DNA from: Caldilinea sp.
Lineage (GTDB): Bacteria > Chloroflexota > Anaerolineae > Caldilineales > Caldilineaceae
Assembly (NCBI GenBank): GCA_025055055.1
Contig: JANWYX010000216.1
Coordinates: 1 to 11,689, forward strand
Direction of reading: 5' to 3'
Length of the DNA stretch: 11,689 bases
The notes under the pieces are model-generated. The model worked only from the letters and a program-made list of their open reading frames with translations, searched no databases and had not been told where the DNA came from. Shown here piece by piece: positions 1 to 11,689 of this stretch. The stretch's first letter is position 1. Every line of letters begins with the position of its first letter. The position numbers were made by a program, and so were the translations under genes.

Positions 1-1
1 C

Positions 2-292
2 CAGGCGCTGATCCAGGAAGGTCACGCCCGCGAGTTGGTGCGGCGCATCCAGCAGCTGCGCAAAGACGCCGGGTTGGAGATCAGCGATCGCATCGTCACC
101 TACATCGGCGATTCGGAGATCATGCACGAAGTGCTGGAGCATTTCGGCGGCTATGTGCGTGAGGAAACGCTCAGCGTGGAGCTGGTGCAACTTCATGCCG
201 CACAGGGGGACGCCGTGCCGCCGCATCTGCCGCAGACGAGCTTTGAGTTGGATGGCAAGACCATCACCATCGCTATTGCGAAAAAATCATAG
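2..292 (+). CDS. ileS: Isoleucyl-tRNA synthetase, C-terminal end (partial)
   Basis: The reading frame is open from the window edge and ends at TAG 290-292, giving the last 96 residues of a larger protein. The stretch EGHARELVRRIQQLRKDAG followed by ISDRI and, further on, EETLSVELV is the characteristic tail of long, class I isoleucyl-tRNA synthetases of the eukaryote/archaea-like type, in the domain that follows the anticodon-binding region. The full enzyme charges tRNA-Ile with isoleucine in the cytoplasm. The catalytic HIGH and KMSKS motifs lie upstream of the window and cannot be checked. No T-rich hairpin follows the stop, and the next gene begins within 60 nt. Recognition rests on the tail sequence only, so the family is likely but the subtype is less sure. 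Confidence 0.85.
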   Translation, partial: QALIQEGHARELVRRIQQLRKDAGLEISDRIVTYIGDSEIMHEVLEHFGGYVREETLSVELVQLHAAQGDAVPPHLPQTSFELDGKTITIAIAKKS

Positions 293-349
293 GTGGAGCG
301 GAGATGAAGCGCTTCGGCGTTGTTTCCGTTCTGGCGGACTTTCAGTACA

Positions 350-1726
<1,377 letters not shown>

Positions 1727-1732
1727 GCCTGC

Positions 1733-1738
1733 AGGAGG
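1733..1738 (+). promoter_or_regulatory. Ribosome binding site of the PhoD-like gene
   Basis: AGGAGG lies seven bases before ATG 1746 and just after the stop of the regulator gene. It fixes the start at 1746 rather than the longer frame open from 1653, and gives a protein that begins with a proper lipoprotein signal. Confidence 0.85.
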
Positions 1739-1745
1739 ATCCATC

Positions 1746-2843
1746 ATGACAAGCGTTTTCGTATCGTGGCGCTGGTGGATGATCGCAGCGCTCCTTCTGA
1801 CAGGCTGCAGGCCGATTGCGCTGCCGCCTACAGCCGTTGCAATGCCAGATGCGACGGCGACTATCAACGTCATCGCCTTTGGCTCCTGCGCTCGACAGAC
1901 CAAACCGCAACCGATCTGGGACGCAGTGCTGGCAACTACGCCTGACCTATTTGTCTTTCTAGGCGACAACGTTTACGGCGACACGACCGACATGACCGCG
2001 CTGCGCCACGCCTATGCATTGCTTGCTGCTCAGCCGGGCTTTCAACGCCTGCGCGCAACCACGCCCGTCGTCGCCACTTGGGACGACCACGATTACGGCC
2101 TCAACGACGTCGGCGGCGACTATCCGGCCAAATACGGCTCCAAGGAGGTTTTCCTCGATTTTTGGGGCGAACCGCCCGACAGCGAACGGCGGCTGCGCAA
2201 TGGGGGAATTTACACCGCCTACGCATTCGGCCCGGAGGAGCGACGAGTGCAGGTGATTTTACTCGACACGCGCTGGGATCGTTCACCACTCACGCGAGTC
2301 GACGAGGAAGAACTTCGGCGGAGAAGCATGTATAACATCGGACCGTATACGGCGAATCTCGATCCCGGAGCGCGTCTTTTAGGAGAAGATCAGTGGGAGT
2401 GGCTGGAGGCGCAACTTCGCCGGCCGGCCGTTCTGCGCATCATCGCGACCAGCATCCCCTTTGTACAAGAAGGAACCGGCTGGGAGATTTGGGACAACTT
2501 TCCGGCGGAGCGTGCTCGACTGTTGCATCTGCTTGCGGACAACCGCACCAACGGCGTCCTCTTCATCACCGGAGACACGCACCGTGCACAATTTTCTCGC
2601 CTCGACACAGGCGCGCCTTATCCGCTGTGGGAGGTCAACTCCAGCGGACTCACCGAAAATGTGGATCCCAATCGGGTGGCGCCGGACGTCAACCGCTACG
2701 GGGATTTTTACGTCGGCGACAATTTTGGGCTGATCACCATCGATTGGTCCGCCGACGATCCAACGATTGCTCTGGAAATTCGCGACGTGGAAAATCGTCC
2801 CGTGCTGCGCCACATTTTGCGTTTGAGCGAGCTTCAGCCCTAG
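1746..2843 (+). CDS. PhoD-like alkaline phosphatase/phosphodiesterase, lipoprotein
   Basis: This 365-residue protein belongs to the PhoD-like metallophosphatase family, which hydrolyses phosphate esters outside the cytoplasm. The first 21 residues are a lipoprotein signal peptide: hydrophobic WWMIAALLL, then lipobox LTGC with the lipidated Cys at 21. Family motifs follow in order: GSCARQ (46-51), GDNVYGD (73-79), WDDHDYGLND (112-121), TSIPF (235-239) and GDTHRAQF (276-283). The Asp, Asn and His residues in these motifs are the expected metal ligands. The length is short for PhoD and the usual N-terminal beta domain is absent, as in compact members. ATG 1746 is preferred over an upstream in-frame codon because it has AGGAGG seven bases before it and begins the signal peptide exactly. 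It is probably cotranscribed with the LuxR/Kelch gene. The true substrate cannot be read from sequence. Confidence 0.88.
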   Translation: MTSVFVSWRWWMIAALLLTGCRPIALPPTAVAMPDATATINVIAFGSCARQTKPQPIWDAVLATTPDLFVFLGDNVYGDTTDMTALRHAYALLAAQPGFQRLRATTPVVATWDDHDYGLNDVGGDYPAKYGSKEVFLDFWGEPPDSERRLRNGGIYTAYAFGPEERRVQVILLDTRWDRSPLTRVDEEELRRRSMYNIGPYTANLDPGARLLGEDQWEWLEAQLRRPAVLRIIATSIPFVQEGTGWEIWDNFPAERARLLHLLADNRTNGVLFITGDTHRAQFSRLDTGAPYPLWEVNSSGLTENVDPNRVAPDVNRYGDFYVGDNFGLITIDWSADDPTIALEIRDVENRPVLRHILRLSELQP

Positions 2844-2974
2844 TGCGAAAAGCGATTTCACCGTAAAAACGAGCAAGCAAAGGTCGGAGAGCGCCTTGTG
2901 CATTTGGAATATGCTCGCCGTTCGTGGCGTTGTCAAAGCATGGCGCCGGGCAATGGAAAACGTGCGGCGGACAT

Positions 2975-3769
2975 TTATGTGCCTTTCATCAGGGCGTACA
3001 GTGGATGTCCGACGGCCTGGCCGCCGTCGATGAGAAAAGTGGCGCCGGTGGTGAAGCTCGACGCCGGCGAGGCCAGATAGAGCGCAATCCCTGCAATTTC
3101 TTCCGGCTCGGCCATGCGATGTTGCGGAACACCCGCCAGCACAGCCTCGTTGATGGCCGGGTTGGACCAGAGTGCAGCGCTGAATTTGGTTTTGACAAAG
3201 CCCGGCGCAATGGCGTTAACCTGAATGTTGAGCGGTGCCAGCTCGGCGGCCAGCGCCTCGGTCAACATGATCACGCCCGCCTTGGTGACGCAGTAGACCC
3301 CCATGCCCGGCTGGGGAATTTTGCCCGCAATGGAGGCTACGTTGATGATCTTGCCGCCCCCGCGCGCCTGCATGTGCGGGACGCACGCCTTTACCATTCG
3401 CCAGTATCCTTTGACGTTGACGTCGAAGGTCTTATCCCAATGGCTTTCCTCCGCCGTCAGCACCGGCCCGAAGTGCGGGTTGGTGGCTGCATTGTTGACG
3501 AGGATGTCGATGCCGCCGTGGCGCTCCAAAGCGCCCTTCACCAACGCCTCGACCGCCGTTACGTCGCCGGTGTGCGCAGCGATCGCCGTCACATTGCCGC
3601 CGGCGGCGCGCAGCCGGGCCGCAGCCGCCTCCACGTTTTCCTGTTTGCGGCTGGAAATCACCACCGCGGCGCCTGCCCCTGCCAGCGCCGCAGCGATGGC
3701 TTCGCCGATGCCACGCGAGGCGCCGGTGACGATGGCGACTTTGCCGGTGAGATCAAATATGGCAGCCAT
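2975..3769 (-). CDS. Short-chain dehydrogenase/reductase (SDR), DHRS4-like
   Basis: This 264-residue protein is a classical SDR of normal length. The Rossmann cofactor motif TGASRGIG is at 15-22, NNA at 92-94, and the catalytic tetrad reads N118 (FDVNVKG), S146 (NVASIAG), Y159 and K163 (YCVTK). The PG motif after beta-6 is at 189-190, and the C-terminal FLIDGG is also typical. R41 after the second strand (SSRKQENV) favours NADP(H), and this segment resembles the DHRS4 group. It would interconvert an alcohol and a ketone or aldehyde in the cytoplasm; the substrate is unknown. The start at 3769 is backed by GAGGAG at 3776-3781 on the minus strand, five bases away. The gene lies 93 nt downstream of the U32 gene on the same strand and converges on the PhoD-like gene across 131 nt in which I see no clear terminator. 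Confidence 0.92.
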   Translation of the reverse strand: MAAIFDLTGKVAIVTGASRGIGEAIAAALAGAGAAVVISSRKQENVEAAAARLRAAGGNVTAIAAHTGDVTAVEALVKGALERHGGIDILVNNAATNPHFGPVLTAEESHWDKTFDVNVKGYWRMVKACVPHMQARGGGKIINVASIAGKIPQPGMGVYCVTKAGVIMLTEALAAELAPLNIQVNAIAPGFVKTKFSAALWSNPAINEAVLAGVPQHRMAEPEEIAGIALYLASPASSFTTGATFLIDGGQAVGHPLYALMKGT

Positions 3770-3837
3770 GCATATCTCCTCTTCGATGTGGGTTTTGCGA
3801 GTAACCTTCGTGAACAGACCGGGCTGTCCTGCCGGAG

Positions 3838-3874
3838 GCGCGGCCTATATAGACGAGCCGCGCTACAACAGCAA
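3838..3874 (-). promoter_or_regulatory. Possible SDR promoter within a GC-rich inverted repeat
   Basis: On the minus strand TTGCTG (3869-3874) and TATATA (3846-3851) are 17 bases apart, a bacterial -35/-10 arrangement with three and four of six consensus matches. The -10 lies in the 12-nt loop between two perfect 7-bp arms, GCGCGGC (3838-3844) and GCCGCGC (3857-3863). The -35 lies within the last codons of the U32 gene. The arms could be an operator over the -10, or an RNA hairpin just after the U32 stop. It would let the SDR be expressed apart from the U32 gene. The box matches are weak and this is a prediction. Confidence 0.35.
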
Positions 3875-6418
3875 CGGAATCTCCGTGAACTTCGGCGGCA
3901 CGAAGAGGCTGCCTTCGGTCACGCCCTGCGGCGCAATCCGTTCCAACTGTTTTCGCAGTGTTGCTCCGCTTATCTTCCCGTCTAGCGCTGCGCGGAACGC
4001 TTGGGCCACTTCATTGACTTGGGCGCCGCTTTCGTGCACAAACTCCAGTCGATAGTGCTGAATGCCAACCGCTCGCCAGGCATCGAGGTGCAGGCCGGCG
4101 TCCTGCGCCTCGGCGCCGAAGACGGTATTACGACAGCCGACGTCGGCCATGACCGGGTGGCGGCGTCCGGCGCTGTCCTGTAAAGCGACTTTGTGTTTTT
4201 CGCACGGATGGCCGCAATCTTTATAGCTGGTTCCCGTCGAGAGGAAACGACAGAAGACGCAGTGTTCGGTGTGGAAGACCGGCAGATGCTGGTAGGCGAT
4301 CGCTTCGATATGGGCCGGGCCGACGCGCCGGGCCAGTTCCGCCACCTGAGCGGCGTTGAGGTCATGCGTCGGTGTCAGACGCGTCAACCCCAGCGCCAGC
4401 AACGTGCGCGCCGAGAGTTCGTTGGCGACGTTGAGGCTGAAGTCTCCGACCAGCTCCGGCGCGGCCTGTGCCGTGCGCAAGGCATAGAGTAAACCGGCCG
4501 ATCGTACCAGGATGGGACATCCCAGACGTAGAAGGAAGTTCACGATGCGCTGTTCATTTGGCTTCAGGATGCGCGGGCTGGCGACGCGCACATCGACGCC
4601 GGCGGCCTGCACTTTTTCCACCGAGGCGCGCAGCCCGTAAAGCTCCAGATAGTCGAGCGTAATGCTGGCCGGTCGCACGGCCAGGGCGGCGTCGAGTTGT
4701 TCGGGCGTGCGCACCAGCAGATGCAGGGCGACCTGCTCTTGTTTGGAGGAAGTTCGATGGAGCGAGAGACGAACGGTCGGCTGCTGACCGGCCTCCACCA
4801 TCCGCTGCAGCGCGTTGAGCGGATCCTGCACGACAGCATGGCGGCGACGTTGGCGCTCCTGAAGTTGCGCTACAGCCTCGCGGCGCAGGCGGTTGAGCAG
4901 GGAGGCGGGCGCAAAGGGACGGCCGCTGACGTCCGCCGTAAGTTCGGCAAGCTCGTAGGGCGTGCCGCCCAGGCGTCCGAGCTGCTCGCGCAGGAGAGAG
5001 GCGTTGAGCGCACGCTGGGTCGCGGTCTCCAATGGTTTGTCCGACCAGAGCGTGACCTGCACCTGAGGATTCTCCGCTAACGTCCACTCGAGCACGAGCG
5101 GCGCGCCCTCCGCTGCGATCGCATGCACCTTGACCAGCTGACGACGCACCGGCGCTTTCGCTTCTATATAAGGACGCACCAGCCGATCTAGGTCGGGATC
5201 GTGGGTGCGCCAGAGCAGATCGCCCGGTCGAATGCGCGAAAAATCGATGGCTCCGTTGCCGAAGCTCAGCTCGACCAGCCCATTGCGCCGAGGAAGGACA
5301 TGATAGATACGGCCGCCTTCCTCCGGCTCCTCCGGGCTGCGCCAGTCGGCGGCGTCGAAGACGACGCCGTCCCCGGGTTTGAGGGGCGCAACGGCGGCCA
5401 CTTCCGGCTCCACAGCAACCCACACTCGATCCACCAGCACGCGCACGACGCGTCCTATCAACACGCCGCGATGGCGCGGGGTGCGTCCTCTCACCACGGC
5501 TTGATGATTCACACCGGCGATGAAATAGGGCCCCAGACCGCGCGAATAGACCTGCTCCAGTTGCAGCTCCTCGCGACGCGTCAGGCTCAGCGGCAAGCCG
5601 GCCCACGCCTCATCTACAGCTTTGCGATAGGCTGCGGTGGTGAGCGCCACATAGTCGGCATCTTTGTAGCGTCCTTCGATCTTCAGCGCATGAACGCCGA
5701 TTTGGAGAATCTCCGGAATCTGGCGCAGGGCGTACAGGTCGCCGGGCGAGAGCAAATAGCGTGCGTCGCCTAGCGGCTTCAGTGCGTCATCCACGATCAG
5801 TTCATAAGGCAGGCGGCACGCCTGCGCGCACTGGCCGCGATTGGCGCTGCGTCCGCCCCACGCCTCCGAGGAGAAGCATTGCCCGGAATAGGAGACGCAC
5901 AACGCGCCGTGGACGAAGAGTTCGAGCTCGCAGTCGGTGGCGCAGCGGATGGCGCGCACCTCATCCAGTGAAAGCTCACGCGCCAGCACCACGCGCGAGA
6001 CGCCGAACTGCTGGGCCAGCGCCACGCCTTCGGCGCTGGTGATGCTCATCTGCGTGCTGCCGTGCACTGCGACGTCCGGCGCAATGGCGCGCACCAGCCG
6101 GGCGACGCCGATGTCCTGCACGATGAAGGCGTCGGCGCCCGCCTCGGCAATGGCTGCGATCGCCCGCGCCGCCGTTTCCATTTCATAGTCGAAGACAAGC
6201 GTGTTGAAGGTGACGTACCCCTTGACGCCGCGGCGATGCAATGTATCCATGACTTCCGGCAGCTCTTCGAGCGCAAAGCCGACTTTGGCGCGCGCCGTAA
6301 AGTGGCGCAAGCCAAAGTAGACTGCGTCGGCGCCCGCCTCAACTGCGGCGTGCAATTGGGGCCAGTAGCCGGCCGGGCTCATGATCTCCGGCTTCACAGG
6401 AAATGTCATGTTGCTCAT
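3863..6418 (-). CDS. U32-family protein, RlhA-like (DUF3656-type long form)
   Basis: This 851-residue protein begins with the U32 'collagenase-like' TIM-barrel domain. Its signature ELFVHGALCVSYSGQC is at about 166-181, followed by GGRSANRGQCAQACRLPY, giving four cysteines (about 174, 181, 197, 201) like those that bind an iron-sulfur cluster in studied members. KIEGR follows at about 246-250. The middle resembles the DUF3656 region of E. coli RlhA, which uses prephenate to hydroxylate C2501 of 23S rRNA. A second Cys-rich patch lies near residues 721-763 (EHCVFC, then C-x3-C, then VGCRNTVF). The protein is longer than E. coli RlhA but like the long forms in other phyla. I infer RNA hydroxylation rather than proteolysis, despite the historical 'peptidase' name. 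The start is uncertain: MSNM and the next Met (6409) both lack a clear ribosome site. Confidence 0.88.
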   Translation of the reverse strand: MSNMTFPVKPEIMSPAGYWPQLHAAVEAGADAVYFGLRHFTARAKVGFALEELPEVMDTLHRRGVKGYVTFNTLVFDYEMETAARAIAAIAEAGADAFIVQDIGVARLVRAIAPDVAVHGSTQMSITSAEGVALAQQFGVSRVVLARELSLDEVRAIRCATDCELELFVHGALCVSYSGQCFSSEAWGGRSANRGQCAQACRLPYELIVDDALKPLGDARYLLSPGDLYALRQIPEILQIGVHALKIEGRYKDADYVALTTAAYRKAVDEAWAGLPLSLTRREELQLEQVYSRGLGPYFIAGVNHQAVVRGRTPRHRGVLIGRVVRVLVDRVWVAVEPEVAAVAPLKPGDGVVFDAADWRSPEEPEEGGRIYHVLPRRNGLVELSFGNGAIDFSRIRPGDLLWRTHDPDLDRLVRPYIEAKAPVRRQLVKVHAIAAEGAPLVLEWTLAENPQVQVTLWSDKPLETATQRALNASLLREQLGRLGGTPYELAELTADVSGRPFAPASLLNRLRREAVAQLQERQRRRHAVVQDPLNALQRMVEAGQQPTVRLSLHRTSSKQEQVALHLLVRTPEQLDAALAVRPASITLDYLELYGLRASVEKVQAAGVDVRVASPRILKPNEQRIVNFLLRLGCPILVRSAGLLYALRTAQAAPELVGDFSLNVANELSARTLLALGLTRLTPTHDLNAAQVAELARRVGPAHIEAIAYQHLPVFHTEHCVFCRFLSTGTSYKDCGHPCEKHKVALQDSAGRRHPVMADVGCRNTVFGAEAQDAGLHLDAWRAVGIQHYRLEFVHESGAQVNEVAQAFRAALDGKISGATLRKQLERIAPQGVTEGSLFVPPKFTEIPLLL

Positions 6419-6490
6419 GCCATGCAGTGTATCAGGAGCATGCTTGTTTCGAAAACTTTTGTAGATGTATCGTCAATTAGAAACGCCTGG

Positions 6491-6542
6491 AAATGCAAAC
6501 ACCGCTCATTCAGCGGTGTTTGCATTTTTTTATTCTTTTTTA
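6491..6542 (+). terminator. Strong intrinsic-terminator hairpin between two minus-strand genes
   Basis: A perfect 16-bp stem (6491-6506 with 6512-6527) closes a five-base loop, CATTC. On the plus strand a T-rich run follows at once (seven T from 6524, then ATTC and more T). This is a textbook rho-independent terminator for plus-strand RNA. No plus-strand gene lies upstream, because 2975-6418 is all minus strand. It sits 58 nt beyond the stop of the small minus-strand gene, where a minus-strand terminator would be expected, but in that direction the hairpin is followed only by ATTTCC. Structure is certain; direction of action is not. Confidence 0.8.
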
Positions 6543-6584
6543 TTTTCATCACAGATGCATCTTTGCAACTGTGCGGGAGAAAAA

Positions 6585-6812
<228 letters not shown>

Positions 6813-6822
6813 AGTCCGTAAA

Positions 6823-6829
6823 CTCCTTT
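6823..6829 (-). promoter_or_regulatory. Ribosome binding site of the small protein gene
   Basis: AAAGGAG on the minus strand, ten bases before the tandem ATG ATG, sets the start at 6812 instead of further upstream. A weak -10-like TAAAAT lies at 6845-6850 on the same strand, but I find no -35 box at the right distance. Confidence 0.6.
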
Positions 6830-6911
6830 CAATCATGGAGAACGATTTTACATTTCGGCGAGTTCCCACTTGCCGGTTTGCCATGCTGGTCATTCTCCAT
6901 CTGTTTTTTGG

Positions 6912-6993
6912 GAGTTGTGCAATCGATCAGAAGCGTTGATGCCTAAAGAGCAAGCATCCGAAAAAGCGTTCGGCCATTGCACAACTCTTTTTG
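6912..6993. repeat. Nested inverted repeat able to fold as a cloverleaf, followed by a T-tract
   Basis: GAGTTGTGCAAT (6912-6923) and ATTGCACAACTC (6976-6987) form a perfect 12-bp inverted repeat around 52 bases. Inside are CCGAA/TTCGG (6958-6962, 6969-6973, six-base loop), ATCA/TGAT (6926-6929, 6937-6940) and GATGC/GCATC (6938-6942, 6954-6958). The last overlaps its neighbours, so the inner hairpins partly compete. On the plus strand CTCTTTTTG follows the outer arm, as after a terminator or small RNA. It could be a structured small RNA, a terminator, a protein-binding site, or a remnant of a short repeat element. The repeat is seen directly; its function is unknown. Confidence 0.55.
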
Positions 6994-7054
6994 TGGTGAT
7001 GACGCAAAGCGCCAAAACCATTATTATATTATACATCCTTTACGACGAACTGCA

Positions 7055-7077
7055 TGTGAGAAAATTCACAATGTGAA
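7055..7077. promoter_or_regulatory. CRP/FNR-family-like operator
   Basis: TGTGA-GAAAAT-TCACA (7055-7070) matches the E. coli CRP core exactly (TGTGA-N6-TCACA). It overlaps a second perfect palindrome, TTCACA-A-TGTGAA (7065-7077), so three half-sites stand in a row. The centre is about 82 bp before the transcription start predicted for icd, a distance that suits class I activation. CRP-like proteins with this recognition occur widely, but the factor in this organism is not in the window. Confidence 0.5.
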
Positions 7078-7110
7078 CATCTGCAAAAGTGCAAAATTCC
7101 CTCTGGGAAA

Positions 7111-7159
<49 letters not shown>

Positions 7160-7164
7160 CAGTG

Positions 7165-7185
7165 CAATTCAAAATGGCTGAATTG
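7165..7185 (+). other. Small hairpin in the icd leader
   Basis: CAATTC (7165-7170) and GAATTG (7180-7185) can pair around nine bases. It lies in the predicted 5' leader, about 20 nt after the proposed start of transcription, and could protect the mRNA end or bind a protein. Six A/T-rich pairs are a weak structure, so chance is possible. Confidence 0.25.
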
Positions 7186-7248
7186 TTCCTCGCAACGGCT
7201 TGTTTCTTTTGAATCAAACGCCTACACGATCCAAAAGGAGAAAAACTC

Positions 7249-10406
<3,158 letters not shown>

Positions 10407-10435
10407 AACAACCAAATCAGGCGAAAGGACAGACG

Positions 10436-10711
10436 ATGTATTATTTGCTCTTTTACGACTACGTCGAGGATATTCTGGAGCGGCGCACGCCCTATCGGTC
10501 GGAACACCTGGCGCTGGCGCAGGCGGCGCACGAACGAGGCGAGCTGTTCATGGTCGGCGCGCTCGCAGAGCCGGTCGATGGCGCCGTGTTTGTCTTCAAG
10601 ACGGATGGGCCGGAGCCGATCGAAGCATTCGTTCGCAATGATCCTTACGTGAAACACGGGCTGGTGACGGCGTGGCGCATCCGTCCGTGGACGGTGGTGA
10701 TCGGCGGATGA
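10436..10711 (+). CDS. YCII-domain protein (YciI family)
   Basis: This 91-residue protein spans one YCII domain, a small ferredoxin-like alpha/beta fold. Typical features are the opening MYYLLFYDYV, a conserved His in the first helix (H24 in YRSEHLALAQAAHERGEL), the GALAEPVDGAVFVF strand pair, and NDPYVKHGLVTAWRIRPW near the end with the conserved Asp. Family members are often single-domain proteins or fused to other enzymes. The His/Asp pair suggests catalysis or ligand binding, but no general reaction is established. ATG 10436 is supported by AAAGGA (10424-10429), while the longer frame from 10337 would run back into the GH13 gene. It lies 29 nt after the GH13 stop and 25 nt before the aldo/keto reductase start, so it is probably part of the same operon. 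Confidence 0.9.
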   Translation: MYYLLFYDYVEDILERRTPYRSEHLALAQAAHERGELFMVGALAEPVDGAVFVFKTDGPEPIEAFVRNDPYVKHGLVTAWRIRPWTVVIGG

Positions 10712-10736
10712 ACGCAACCGAGTCGAAGGAGGCGCT

Positions 10737-11689
<953 letters not shown>

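Noticed and set aside
2844..2974. Terminator between the converging PhoD-like and SDR genes
   Set aside because: No hairpin with a T-tract on either strand could be found by eye; only short, weak inverted repeats are present.
2924..3985. Plus-strand open frame, 353 codons, opposite the SDR and the end of the U32 gene
   Set aside because: The product is Arg/Gly/His-rich with no family pattern, while the other strand encodes a complete SDR with all catalytic residues.
4554..5606. Minus-strand frame, 350 codons, within the U32 gene
   Set aside because: It is a frame-shifted shadow with low-complexity Arg/Ala/Ser composition.
6912..6987. tRNA gene suggested by the 76-nt length and cloverleaf folding
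   Set aside because: The outer stem is 12 bp instead of 7, there is no TTCGAAT-type T loop or conserved D-loop GG, and the inner stems overlap.
6870..7076. Plus-strand frame of 68 codons upstream of icd
   Set aside because: It runs through the inverted repeat and the CRP-like site, has no ribosome site and resembles no protein.

Overview
The window is a GC-rich bacterial chromosome segment with densely packed genes. The protein mix (an IleS C-terminus, a LuxR-type HTH fused through a membrane helix to Kelch repeats, an RlhA-type U32 protein with a long C-terminal half, NADP isocitrate dehydrogenase, a GH13 enzyme) would suit a Chloroflexota-type organism, perhaps near Caldilinea. That placement is an inference from protein style, not a database result. 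I see no transposase, integrase, phage gene, CRISPR array, tRNA or rRNA.

Layout. (1) Positions 2-292 hold the 3' end of an isoleucyl-tRNA synthetase gene. (2) Positions 350-2843, plus strand, hold a probable membrane-anchored LuxR/Kelch regulator followed after 19 nt by a PhoD-like phosphatase lipoprotein. (3) Positions 2975-6418, minus strand, hold a large U32-family (RlhA-like) protein and, downstream of it, a short-chain dehydrogenase. The SDR may have its own promoter inside a GC-rich inverted repeat. (4) Positions 6419-7248 are AT-richer and mostly non-coding. They contain one small minus-strand gene of 75 codons, a perfect 16-bp hairpin with a T-tract, a 76-nt nested inverted repeat that can fold as a cloverleaf, a perfect TGTGA-N6-TCACA operator-like site, and a plausible extended -10 promoter. 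(5) Positions 7249-11689, plus strand, look like one operon: icd, a GH13 alpha-glucan enzyme whose start overlaps the icd stop by four bases, a YCII-domain protein, and an aldo/keto reductase cut off by the window end.

How the genes may work together. The icd-led cluster joins a TCA-cycle, NADPH-forming enzyme with a glucan-active enzyme and an NAD(P)H-dependent reductase. The CRP-like site upstream would fit control by carbon or energy state, but this is inference. In the LuxR/Kelch and PhoD pair, a sensor would have its propeller outside the membrane next to a membrane-tethered extracytoplasmic hydrolase. No clearly new multi-gene defence or mobile system is visible. The best leads are the LuxR-TM-Kelch architecture and the structured DNA/RNA elements at 6490-7190.
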